The position numbers and the translations under genes are program-made. The notes beneath the pieces were generated by a model. The model was not told where the DNA came from. It made no database searches and saw only the letters and a list, made by a program, of their open reading frames with translations. From a virus, in the IMG/VR virus record IMGVR_UViG_3300035698_000849, positions 1 through 23,275 of that record: a stretch of 23,275 nucleotides of DNA, one strand, 5' to 3'. Every line of letters starts with the position of its first letter. Position 1 is the first letter of the stretch. This document shows, piece after piece, positions 6,634-13,912 of this stretch.

Positions 6634-6876
6634 ATGCAAATAAAAGATATAGTAAAAGAGATGGAAGACATACTAGGTAAAGACAAATTCTTGCAGTTTG
6701 CTTTTTATCTATCACCTGCAGAATACACAGGACTTAAGAACCCATGGGTAAAGGTCGAAACAGAGCTAGCACCTAACAAGTACAGAGCATGGCAATCACG
6801 CACAGAGGACACGCTAGAAAAAAACATGCTCAACTGTTTGGATATGATGAGGAAAGATATAGCTGAAGAATCATAG
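6634..6876 (+). CDS. Hypothetical protein, 80 aa
   Basis: A small mixed protein: a helix (IKDIVKEMEDILGKDKFLQF), an aromatic-rich turn (AFYLSPAEYTGLKNPWVKVE) and a C-terminal acidic helix. It stands alone between metK and the terminase promoter, with about 40 bases on either side. No domain is recognised. Genes in this place in siphophages are often small regulators or packaging helpers, but nothing here shows that. Confidence 0.65.
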   Translation: MQIKDIVKEMEDILGKDKFLQFAFYLSPAEYTGLKNPWVKVETELAPNKYRAWQSRTEDTLEKNMLNCLDMMRKDIAEES

Positions 6877-6880
6877 AGTA

Positions 6881-6910
6881 TAGACAGATATTAGAAAAGT
6901 ATTGTATAAT
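6881..6910 (+). promoter_or_regulatory. Promoter of the packaging operon, likely leaderless
   Basis: TAGACA at 6881-6886, an 18-base spacer and TATAAT at 6905-6910. The expected start, about seven bases after the -10, falls on or beside the ATG at 6917. No Shine-Dalgarno fits between. The transcript for the small terminase gene would therefore begin at or within a base or two of its start codon. Confidence 0.6.
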
Positions 6911-6916
6911 AGTTAT

Positions 6917-7315
6917 ATGAAAGATAAAAAGCCTACAACAGCAGAGAAAAAAGTAGTGAAGCCAGAAAAAACAGGTAAAGAAATACGAGAAGAAAACCTG
7001 ATACCTTTTAAGAAAGGAGAGAGTGGAAACCCTGAGGGAAAAAAGCCCGGAACTAGAAACTTCTCAACTATTTATAAAGAAGCCCTAAAGAAGCTCGCAA
7101 TGAAAAACGGAATGGAACCTGATCAGCTAGAAGAAGACATTCTTGTAAAAGCTCTACAGAGTAGCTATAACGGAAACTTCAAGTATTTCAAAGATATACA
7201 CGACAGACTACACGGCCAACCAATAAAAAGTATTGACCATACCACGGGAGGCGACAAGATACGAACCAATACTATAACTTTTGTGAATTACGATGGCGAA
7301 CCAGAAAGTCAATAA
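6917..7315 (+). CDS. Probable terminase small subunit (DUF5681-like), 132 aa
   Basis: I use ATG 6917; an in-frame TTG at 6902 lies within the -10 box and is unlikely. The N-terminus is lysine-rich and disordered, then KKGESGNPEGKKPGTRNFST at about 37-56 matches the DUF5681 pattern (FxxGxSGNPxGRPxG). Helices follow (YKEALKKLAMKNGMEPDQLE, then ILVKALQSSYNGNFKYFKDI). Proteins of this kind lie directly before large terminase genes in many phages and are taken as small subunits that choose the DNA end to package. Its 3' end overlaps the large subunit gene by 23 bases, which supports this. The DUF match is from memory. Confidence 0.75.
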   Translation: MKDKKPTTAEKKVVKPEKTGKEIREENLIPFKKGESGNPEGKKPGTRNFSTIYKEALKKLAMKNGMEPDQLEEDILVKALQSSYNGNFKYFKDIHDRLHGQPIKSIDHTTGGDKIRTNTITFVNYDGEPESQ

Positions 7316-8564
7316 AAAATACACACCACTGTTTGTATCAGACAAGCGATACATCATACTCATGGGAGGTCGTGGTGCGGGGCGTTCTTATGGCGCGAGC
7401 CAGTATGCAACCGCAAAGATTGAATCCCCGGAGTATTTTCGATGCGCTATTATGCGCCTTGTTGCAGGAGATATTCGAAACTCTATATTCCAAGATATAC
7501 ACGACCGAATAATCGAAGCGGAAACCGAGGACATAATTAACATAAAAGAAAACTCTTTAATTTTTACTTGTGGCGACAATAAGATCAACGGGATAGGATT
7601 CAGAAAGTCATCCGGCGACCAGAAGTCTAAGCTTAAATCACTAGCAAGCTATAACTGCGTTATTATCGAGGAATCAGATGAAGTAAGCGAGGAAGACTTT
7701 ATTCAACTGGATGACTCGTTGAGGAAATCAGGATCAGATATAAAAGTTATAATCTTGCTCAACCCGCCAAGCAAACAGCACTGGATTATCAAACGATGGT
7801 TCAATCTAGTTCCAAGCGAACAGCCAGGGTTCTATACGCCCGTCTTGAAAAGCAAATACGAGCATAACACCGACTTTATTCATACAACATACCTCGACAA
7901 TATAGAAAATCTTAATCCTAGTACCATTGATAACTGGGAGGCATACAAAGAGAGCAAGCCAGACCATTATTGGAATATGATCAAAGGACTTGTAAGCGAG
8001 GGTGCGCGCGGTCGTGTTTTCAAAGATTGGAATATAATTAACAAAGCGGAATATGATGCACTGCCATATCCAGAATACTACGGGCTAGACTTCGGATTCA
8101 CCAATGACCCAACAGCACTGATCGGAATTAAAGAACATAACAACAAGGTATATTTTCATGAGCTAGTGTACGAACGTGGACTTGTAAACCGTGACCCAAG
8201 TGGAAACAAGCCAAGCATCTCGCAACGCCTAGAAGAAAACGGAGTAAGTAAAGATGCTATTATTTATTGCGATAGTGCAGAACCTAAGTCAATTGATGAG
8301 CTATCGATGGATGATTGGAACGTTGTACCTGCTATAAAGGGCGCTGACAGCGTTAATACAGGGATTGACCTGTTACTGTCCAAAGATATCTTTTATACCG
8401 AGGAGAGCGAGAATTTAGCCATTGAACAACAAGAATACAAGTGGGCGCTTAACCGTGACAAAGAACCAACCAATAAACCAATTGATAAGTTTAATCACCT
8501 TATAGATGCAGGTCGATACGGGGTGTATACAAGCAGTAAAGAATCATTCGTAGGATTTTCATAA
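7293..8564 (+). CDS. terL: Terminase large subunit, 423 aa
   Basis: Motor and nuclease of head filling. ATPase part: Walker A GGRGAGRS at 25-32 (with R31 where Lys is usual), Walker B CVIIEESDE at 122-130 with E126/E127, and a coupling motif around VIILLNPPSKQHW at 152-164. Nuclease part: three metal-binding acids in GLDFGFTNDPT (D266), IIYCDSAEP (D327) and HLIDAGRYG (D405). This is the Terminase_3 / PBSX-like layout and normal length. The ATG at 7293 lies in the small subunit's 3' end in another frame; the start is supported by MANQKVNKKYTPLF preceding the ATPase fold at normal distance. Such enzymes may package by headful or cos sites; the sequence does not decide. Confidence 0.95.
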   Translation: MANQKVNKKYTPLFVSDKRYIILMGGRGAGRSYGASQYATAKIESPEYFRCAIMRLVAGDIRNSIFQDIHDRIIEAETEDIINIKENSLIFTCGDNKINGIGFRKSSGDQKSKLKSLASYNCVIIEESDEVSEEDFIQLDDSLRKSGSDIKVIILLNPPSKQHWIIKRWFNLVPSEQPGFYTPVLKSKYEHNTDFIHTTYLDNIENLNPSTIDNWEAYKESKPDHYWNMIKGLVSEGARGRVFKDWNIINKAEYDALPYPEYYGLDFGFTNDPTALIGIKEHNNKVYFHELVYERGLVNRDPSGNKPSISQRLEENGVSKDAIIYCDSAEPKSIDELSMDDWNVVPAIKGADSVNTGIDLLLSKDIFYTEESENLAIEQQEYKWALNRDKEPTNKPIDKFNHLIDAGRYGVYTSSKESFVGFS

Positions 8565-8565
8565 T

Positions 8566-8727
8566 ATGCAACCAACAAACACAGAAAAACAAATACTAGA
8601 AATATTAAAAGACCTCTCTTCCAACATAGAGTTCGGAAATGTTTTACTTGATGTTTCTTTCAGGGCAGGCAAGATGACACGAGTTGAAGTTACACAAACA
8701 ACTAAAAGTATTGTGCTAAAAGATTAG
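8566..8727 (+). CDS. Small DUF2292-like protein, 53 aa
   Basis: A short gene starting one base after the terL stop. The first helix, EKQILEILKDLSSNIEFGNV, is followed by two strands, LLDVSFRAGKMTRVEVTQTT, then SIVLKD. The order (a helix, FGNV, then a strand-turn-strand with GKMTRVEV) recalls DUF2292, small proteins with the pattern helix-YGSV-xxxGxVVxI. Function unknown. It ends at 8727, where the promoter for the portal operon takes over, so the -35 of that promoter lies inside this gene. Confidence 0.7.
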   Translation: MQPTNTEKQILEILKDLSSNIEFGNVLLDVSFRAGKMTRVEVTQTTKSIVLKD

Positions 8728-8738
8728 TGTGTTATAAT
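8711..8738 (+). promoter_or_regulatory. Promoter of the portal/head operon (extended -10)
   Basis: TATAAT at 8733-8738 preceded by TGT, making TGTTATAAT, with a partial -35 (TTGTGC) at 8711-8716 and a 16-base spacer. The same GTGTTATAATT is found at 19957-19967 before the tail-fibre cluster. The predicted start is near 8745, just before the conserved leader core. Confidence 0.7.
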
Positions 8739-8744
8739 TTAAGT

Positions 8745-8796
8745 AACTCGAACGGAACAACCGCAGGGCGTACCAAAGTGGTCATGTAAAGCGGTT
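8745..8796 (+). promoter_or_regulatory. Structured leader RNA, copy 1 (upstream of portal)
   Basis: A non-coding ~52-base leader between promoter and portal ATG. It holds AACGGAACAACCGCAGG (8751-8767), shared with 19978-19994 except for one C/T change. The next four bases differ by two further transitions. AACCGC at 8759-8764 pairs perfectly with GCGGTT at 8791-8796, which touches the ATG at 8797. Inside, ACCA (8772-8775) pairs with TGGT (8779-8782). CGG-AACAA-CCG (8753-8763) offers a competing small hairpin. No Shine-Dalgarno is present. It could control translation or bind a factor; it matches no riboswitch class I can recall. Confidence 0.6.
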
Positions 8797-10767
8797 ATGT
8801 TTGAAAATCTCCAAAAAACAATTAAAGATGCATTCAGTAGAAAAACTCTTAACAGTCTTGATGGTATTTTACCATTTAAAATGGGCGCATATAAGAACAG
8901 ATGGGATGGCTCAAACTACCTAGAAGCCTATGAAATATCACTCTATGCAAATAAGTGTATAGAAAAACGAGCTGAGAAAGTAAGTGAGATTGATTTCAAA
9001 CTAATGAAAGGTGAGGTTGAAATTAAGAATAATAAACTCATGGAAGTTTTATACAAGCCGAACAAGATACAGTCAGGGCGAGAATTCTGGGGATTATTTC
9101 AAAAATACAAAGATATATTCGGAGAGGTATATATTCTTATTGATGGCGACATTTCTATAACTGGGGATAAACGTGTAAACGCTATGCACCTTTTACGACC
9201 CGATAAAGTAAAACCTTTTTTTAGTGAACAAACAGGAGAGATTACAAAAGTTGAATACCAAACAGCAAGTGGAACGTCAACATATCAATCAAATCAAATT
9301 GTTTACCACAACCGTCCAAATCCTCGTAATCCTTTACGGGGTGTTTCTCTTTTAGCAGCAGGAGTACGCTCTATCGAAACAGGAGTGCAGATTGACGAGT
9401 ACCACGCAAAGATATTGCAAAATGGTGGGCGTGTAGAGGGTATATTTAAGTTTAAAAACAAACAGCTTACACAGACTCAACTCGATGCATTAAAAGACCA
9501 GTACGATAATCAGTACGCAGAGGCGCAGAATTCAGGACGTCCGCTATTTCTTGGAGGCGAGGGAGACTACGAAAACATTGGTCTATCACCGTCAGAACTT
9601 TCATACCTAGAAACCAAAAAAGTAACACTCGAAGATATTTTAATAATGACAGGAGTACCGAAAGCAATTCTCGGTTCTTTCGATGACATTAAATTCGATA
9701 ACGCAGATGCAGCGGTTCGTATATTCTTACGAGAAACAATCCGACCACTACTACAAGACATCACAACAAAACTTGATTCGTTTCTGTTTCCAAGTGATTT
9801 AGACCTTTCTTTTGTTGATCCAACACCAGAAAACATAGAGCAAGAGTTAAAAGAAGTAGAGAGCGGAATCAAAAACTATTACATGACACCAAACGAAGCT
9901 AGAAAGAAGCGTGGTCTTGACCCATTAAAAGGTGGTGACGAAATACTAATCCCATTTAATCTGGCACCAGGATTGCAATCAGTAGCCGAAAAACAGCCCA
10001 TAGACGTCAAAGCAAAGGTTATTGATACGAATCATCCTCTAAAGGACTATGACAACCGTAGAGCGTACGAGAAGCTAGCTATCAAACGCCTAGACCGCCA
10101 AGAGCGACAAATGAAGCGAGAAGTTGACACTTACTTTAAAAACCAGATGAACCGCATTATTGACTCTGTAAGCCCAGAGCAAAAGTACGCATTTAAAAAG
10201 AAAGACCTTGTAAGTGAAGTATTCAATCAGCAAATTGAAGTTGCAATAGCAAAAGAAACATTCTTCCCGTTATTGGAAACACTACTTGAGGAGGCAGGAG
10301 TAAACGCTCGAGCTATTGTAGGCCCAGAGTTTAATTTTCAAATGACAGCGAACGCTAAGTCATGGCTTGATAACAAAACTGCTATTTTTGCAGAACAAAT
10401 CAACAGCACTACATTCGAGAAACTCAAAACAGAATTTGAAACTTCGTTTGAAATAGGAGAAACACGAAAAGAACTTGTCGAGCGAATAGAGGATACATAC
10501 GGAAACATTACAAAAGCTCGTGCGCAAACTATAGCAGCAACTGAAGTGCATGGAGTCACACAGTACGGGACACTTGATGCCTACAAACAAGCGGGCTTGC
10601 CTACAAAGATATGGGTAAGCGTAGGCGATGGCAAGGTTCGACCATCTCACCAGTCAATAGACGGGCAAGAGGTAGAACTCAACGGTTACTTCTCGAACGG
10701 TCTAAACTTCCCAGGTGACCCAAGTGGATCAGCTGCGGAAACAATAAACTGCAGATGTGTCATTTAA
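8797..10767 (+). CDS. Portal protein fused to MuF-like minor head domain, 656 aa
   Basis: Residues ~1-410 are an HK97-type portal: a small N-terminal part, EAYEISLYANKCIEKRAEKV, IFGEVYILIDGD, NQIVYHNRPNPRNPLRGVS (about 167-185), and TLEDILIMTGVPKAILGSFD (about 277-296). Portals form the 12-part ring through which DNA enters and the tail joins. Residues ~430-570 are helical. The last ~83 residues are a MuF-like (SPP1 gp7-type) domain: IAATEVHGVTQYGTLDAYKQ, then GDGKVRPSHQSIDGQEV, ending PSGSAAETINCRCVI. In many phages these are two genes; here they are one frame with no stop, so the minor head protein would be built at portal copy number. The gene follows the structured leader directly. Confidence 0.92.
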   Translation: MFENLQKTIKDAFSRKTLNSLDGILPFKMGAYKNRWDGSNYLEAYEISLYANKCIEKRAEKVSEIDFKLMKGEVEIKNNKLMEVLYKPNKIQSGREFWGLFQKYKDIFGEVYILIDGDISITGDKRVNAMHLLRPDKVKPFFSEQTGEITKVEYQTASGTSTYQSNQIVYHNRPNPRNPLRGVSLLAAGVRSIETGVQIDEYHAKILQNGGRVEGIFKFKNKQLTQTQLDALKDQYDNQYAEAQNSGRPLFLGGEGDYENIGLSPSELSYLETKKVTLEDILIMTGVPKAILGSFDDIKFDNADAAVRIFLRETIRPLLQDITTKLDSFLFPSDLDLSFVDPTPENIEQELKEVESGIKNYYMTPNEARKKRGLDPLKGGDEILIPFNLAPGLQSVAEKQPIDVKAKVIDTNHPLKDYDNRRAYEKLAIKRLDRQERQMKREVDTYFKNQMNRIIDSVSPEQKYAFKKKDLVSEVFNQQIEVAIAKETFFPLLETLLEEAGVNARAIVGPEFNFQMTANAKSWLDNKTAIFAEQINSTTFEKLKTEFETSFEIGETRKELVERIEDTYGNITKARAQTIAATEVHGVTQYGTLDAYKQAGLPTKIWVSVGDGKVRPSHQSIDGQEVELNGYFSNGLNFPGDPSGSAAETINCRCVI

Positions 10768-10781
10768 TAATTAATTAAAAA
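10763..10781 (+). promoter_or_regulatory. A/T-rich start-site element, copy 1
   Basis: TTTAATAATTAATTAAAAA, three bases before the prohead protease ATG (10785). The same 19 bases occur at 13085-13103, before the gene at 13108. Related AATTAATTAA runs precede the major capsid ATG (11661-11670) and several small genes. In the absence of Shine-Dalgarno sequences it may help ribosome binding. Confidence 0.45.
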
Positions 10782-10784
10782 ATA

Positions 10785-11669
10785 ATGAAAAAATTTTATC
10801 AACTACAAAACAAATCATTCTCAGACCTAGGTGTTAAAACCTACAAAGAGTTATGGGAAAAAGTAAAATCAGAACACCAGGGCCTTTCAGCTTGCGTTCA
10901 TACTGAGTTCAAGCAAGCGGGGGACAATGAAAATAAGTTCAACGTGATTATGTCAACAGCTACAGAAGACCGACATGGAGATATCGTAGAACAGAACTGG
11001 GACTTAAAATCATTTAAGAAAAATCCTGTATTTTTGGACTCTCACAATTATAGCTCGATTGAACACATTATCGGAAAAGTAAATAAGATTAAAGTTAAAG
11101 ATAACAAGCTACAAGGAGAGATTGAGTTTAACCTACATAATCCAAAGGGTGTTATGGCATTCCACATGGCGTTAAACGGTTTCTTGAACGCAACATCTGT
11201 AGGTTTTATCCCGAAAGAATTTGACGAGGAGGGCCGAATGACAAAGTCAGAACTACTAGAAGATAGCGCGGTATCGGTTCCAGCTAATGCAGAGGCATTG
11301 TTTGAAAAAGCAATGAACCCGGAAGAAAAAGAAGTTGATGTTGAGGTTGAGGATGAAAAAGAAGAAACATGCCCGTCTTGCGGAGATGTACACACTGAAA
11401 ACAGTACGAAGGATGAAGAAATGCCTATAGAACTAGAACCGCAAGCAGATCCAGAACCAGATCCAGAACCGACAGTACCGAAAGAAAGCAAAACGCTAAA
11501 GGCGTTGAAAAACATTCAAGCAAACAATCAGGAACGAGAGGCACGCAAGAATTACCTCATTAAACAAGCCACCAACCTCATGAACGAAATTGCTACAGAT
11601 AAAGGTCGAGCAAGTAGTAAAGTGAATAAGGCAGTGAAAAGATTACTAGAATATAAGAAAATTAATTAA
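10785..11669 (+). CDS. Prohead protease (HK97 / S78 type) with long C-terminal extension, 294 aa
   Basis: Cuts scaffold and head proteins during capsid maturation. The protease part covers ~35-180: NVIMSTATEDRHGDIVEQNW, PVFLDSHNYSS with catalytic His H87, NATSVGFIPKE with catalytic Ser S138, and the typical LLEDSAVSVPANAEA at 148-161. The rest is acidic and proline-rich (EPDPEPTVP), carries a CPSCGDVH element at ~195-202 that might bind metal, and ends in a basic helical segment. Such tails serve as scaffold in other phages. It lies between portal and capsid genes as in HK97-type heads, and its start follows the A/T element. Confidence 0.92.
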   Translation: MKKFYQLQNKSFSDLGVKTYKELWEKVKSEHQGLSACVHTEFKQAGDNENKFNVIMSTATEDRHGDIVEQNWDLKSFKKNPVFLDSHNYSSIEHIIGKVNKIKVKDNKLQGEIEFNLHNPKGVMAFHMALNGFLNATSVGFIPKEFDEEGRMTKSELLEDSAVSVPANAEALFEKAMNPEEKEVDVEVEDEKEETCPSCGDVHTENSTKDEEMPIELEPQADPEPDPEPTVPKESKTLKALKNIQANNQEREARKNYLIKQATNLMNEIATDKGRASSKVNKAVKRLLEYKKIN

Positions 11670-11678
11670 TAAAACTTT

Positions 11679-13031
11679 ATGTTAAAACTATTGAAACTAT
11701 TGAAAGAACTTACAGCTAAAGGTTTTGCAACAGCAGAGCAAAAAACTGAAGTGAAGTCTATGTTAAAAGAACTAGGCGCAGAAGAGCAAGAAGTTGTTGC
11801 AGACGAAGTTGCAGCAGTTAATGCTTTACCTGAAGAAGATGCAAAAGAAGACGAAGATGTGGCAGAGCTTGAGAAATCAATCAATGCTATCTTCTTAAAG
11901 GAAAAGAAAGGAATGAAATCGGAAGTACTAGAGGATGTGCAAAAGTATATTGACGCGCAAAAAGAAGCAAGCGAAAAGAAGTCTGGAGTTTATGCTATTG
12001 ATGCAGACCAAGACAAACTATCGAAACGAAAAGCACTAAGTACGAAACTACGTCATTCATTGAAATACCTTATTGGTGATTCATACGATGCAGCTATCGT
12101 AAAAGAAATGACAACTGACTCAAGTGGTACACCTTACGCAGGGTACATTACTGACGATTTATTGTCTGCAGAAATTCGACACCTAACGACTGAGTATGGA
12201 GTTGCAGCTCGAGAGTTTACAACTGTATCATTCCGAGAAAAGAGCTACACAGCTAATAACCTTGCAACTGACGTTTCTACTTTCTGGGTAGACGAAGCAG
12301 GATCAATCGCTTCTACTCAAGCAGTACTTGGAAAAGCTACTCTTGAATTGAAGAAATTAGCAGCTATCGTTACTTTGACTCGAGAACTATTGTCAGAGGG
12401 AGAAATTGACTTCGTGTCATTCCTAGGATCACGAGTAGCTGAGGGGTTCGCTTTCCAAGAAGATAAAGCATTCTTCCGAGGAGAAGGAACATCAGAATTC
12501 GGTGGGTTCACAGGATTGCTAGAAAATACTGACACGAACAATGTCGCTATGGCTTCTGGTGATACTGACTTCACTGACTTGAATGCTGACCTATTGCTAG
12601 ACATGGTTGATGCAACTCCTCAAGGTGCATTGGCAAACGGTAAGTTCTACGCACACCGAACTATTCGTTCAGTGCTTCGTAAAATAAAAGCAACTGATGG
12701 AACTTACATCTATCAAGAACCGTCTGCAGGCGCGCCTGCTACAGTATGGGGACGTCCATTTGTAGAAGTTGAAGCTATGCCAGCACTTGGAGATACAGCT
12801 GTTTCAACAGCATTTGTACTCTTTGGAGACTTAAAGAAAGCAACTATTCGTGGAACTCGCGGAGGTATTATTACTGACCGATTCAACGGTGGTACAGTAC
12901 GAAACGTTGCAGCTGATGCAGATATTAATCTAATCACTACTGACCGAGAGGCAGTACGATGGATTAATCAAGTAGGATACATTGCAATCATCCCGACTGC
13001 AGTGACTCGACTAACGACAGCAGCATCATAA
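11679..13031 (+). CDS. Major capsid protein, HK97 fold, 450 aa
   Basis: The first ~115 residues are coiled-coil-like and acidic (LKLLKELTAKGFATAEQKTE, then DEDVAELEKSINAIFLKEKK), as expected of a scaffold (delta) region removed by the protease just upstream. From ~120 the HK97 fold appears: YAGYITDDLLSAEIRHLTTE, the E-loop-like FREKSYTANNLATDVSTFWV, LELKKLAAIVTLTRELLSEG, AFFRGEGTSEFGGFTGLLEN, and the A-domain end NLITTDREAVRWINQVGYIA. No Shine-Dalgarno: the ATG follows AATTAATTAATAAAACTTT. The stop codon lies inside the structured segment at 13028-13082. Confidence 0.95.
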   Translation: MLKLLKLLKELTAKGFATAEQKTEVKSMLKELGAEEQEVVADEVAAVNALPEEDAKEDEDVAELEKSINAIFLKEKKGMKSEVLEDVQKYIDAQKEASEKKSGVYAIDADQDKLSKRKALSTKLRHSLKYLIGDSYDAAIVKEMTTDSSGTPYAGYITDDLLSAEIRHLTTEYGVAAREFTTVSFREKSYTANNLATDVSTFWVDEAGSIASTQAVLGKATLELKKLAAIVTLTRELLSEGEIDFVSFLGSRVAEGFAFQEDKAFFRGEGTSEFGGFTGLLENTDTNNVAMASGDTDFTDLNADLLLDMVDATPQGALANGKFYAHRTIRSVLRKIKATDGTYIYQEPSAGAPATVWGRPFVEVEAMPALGDTAVSTAFVLFGDLKKATIRGTRGGIITDRFNGGTVRNVAADADINLITTDREAVRWINQVGYIAIIPTAVTRLTTAAS

Positions 13032-13082
13032 CCACTTGTGGTTATATTCAGTTCCTTTCCAGGGACTGGGTTATGGCCACAA
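13028..13082 (+). promoter_or_regulatory. Structured RNA segment behind the capsid gene
   Basis: Starts at the capsid stop. ATAACCAC (13028-13035) pairs fully with GTGGTTAT (13038-13045). A competing fold pairs TTGTGG (13036-13041) with CCACAA (13077-13082), enclosing a stem of ATTCAGTTCC (13046-13055) with GGGACTGGGT (13062-13071), ten pairs including G-U, around the loop TTTCCA. The two folds share TTGTGG and exclude each other. No U-tract follows, so a simple terminator is unlikely; RNA processing, stability or partial attenuation fits better. Confidence 0.55.
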
Positions 13083-13107
13083 AGTTTAATAATTAATTAA
13101 AAACACC

Positions 13108-13296
13108 ATGATCGAAAAAGAAGCAAAAAAAGAAGTAGTAATTGAAAAAAAAGCACTATCTCCTGATGCACAAGGTGTATACAAGAACCTGAACACAGGA
13201 AAAGTTATCGTAAGTAAGCAAAACCTAGACCAAGCACAATGGGAACTAGTACGAGAAATTAAAACAGCATCATTTTCTGCAACAGTAAAAAAATAA
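13108..13296 (+). CDS. Small hypothetical head-module protein, 62 aa
   Basis: A short basic protein: lysine/glutamate-rich start (MIEKEAKKEVVIEKKALSPD), then a compact strand pattern (GVYKNLNTGKVIVSKQNLDQ, WELVREIKTASFSATVKK). The position right after the major capsid gene is where decoration or small head proteins are often found, but there is no sequence match to a known one. The start follows the second copy of the 19-base A/T element. It stops three bases before the connector gene. Confidence 0.7.
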   Translation: MIEKEAKKEVVIEKKALSPDAQGVYKNLNTGKVIVSKQNLDQAQWELVREIKTASFSATVKK

Positions 13297-13299
13297 ACT

Positions 13300-13911
13300 A
13301 TGTTTAAAGATCGAGAATATACAAATGAAAAACGAATCGAAAACTACCTGAACACAACAATATCTTCAGGAGATGCTGAACAGTACATAAAAGCTGCGCA
13401 ACGTTTTATTGAAAAGTATACAGCTCGAGTGTTTAGATCAGACACCATAGCAACAACAAGACTTTTTGACGGTAGAGGAAAACAAGACCTTTCTATTGAT
13501 GACTGTACTGAAATAACGCTTTTAGAAGTAGGAAACAATTCGTGGGGTGATACTTTTAGCACTATATCAGCAGGAGGTGCAAACGGGTATTATACTCTCC
13601 CAACAAACGCATTGGCGCATGACTTACCAATTACAAAACTATTACTTCGCTCTCGTTTCTTTATTTCAGGGCATGCAAACCAACGAATCACAGCAAAGTG
13701 GGGGTACTCTGCAAAAGTACCTGAAGATATCACATTCGCGGCAACTGTTATAGCCTCTGCAATGTACTACGCAAACAGAGGAGAGAACTCAGGCCCGGTA
13801 AAGAGCGAGAAGATTGGAGAGTACGCAGTAAGTTATGCAGACAACAGTAAGTACGATGACAAAGTTCAGTCATTAGATATCTTAGACAGTTATAAGAAAA
13901 TCTTAATTTAA
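13300..13911 (+). CDS. Head-tail connector (adaptor) protein, 203 aa
   Basis: Starts with helices (EYTNEKRIENYLNTTISSGD, AEQYIKAAQRFIEKYTARVF), then strands (TRLFDGRGKQDLSIDDCTEI, LLEVGNN) and a C-terminal helix. This layout, with SDTIATTRLFDGRG after the first helices and TAKWGYSAKVPEDITFAATV later, is typical of the phage gp6/YqbG-like connectors that extend the portal ring. Its place after the capsid genes and before the stopper and neck genes agrees. Size is within the usual range. Direct family naming is from pattern memory. Confidence 0.78.
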   Translation: MFKDREYTNEKRIENYLNTTISSGDAEQYIKAAQRFIEKYTARVFRSDTIATTRLFDGRGKQDLSIDDCTEITLLEVGNNSWGDTFSTISAGGANGYYTLPTNALAHDLPITKLLLRSRFFISGHANQRITAKWGYSAKVPEDITFAATVIASAMYYANRGENSGPVKSEKIGEYAVSYADNSKYDDKVQSLDILDSYKKILI

Positions 13912-13912
13912 T

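Noticed and set aside
6902-6916. TTG start at 6902 for the small terminase
   Set aside because: It lies in the -10 box of the likely promoter; ATG 6917 is a better start and is at the expected transcript 5' end.
8733-8738. Bacteroidetes-type promoter (TAnnTTTG)
   Set aside because: The -10 boxes are consensus TATAAT with TGn, not TAnnTTTG, although the A/T-rich start regions would have fitted Bacteroidetes.
13028-13082. Simple intrinsic terminator behind the capsid gene
   Set aside because: The stems are not followed by a U-tract, and the downstream connector genes are needed on a transcript with no other visible promoter.
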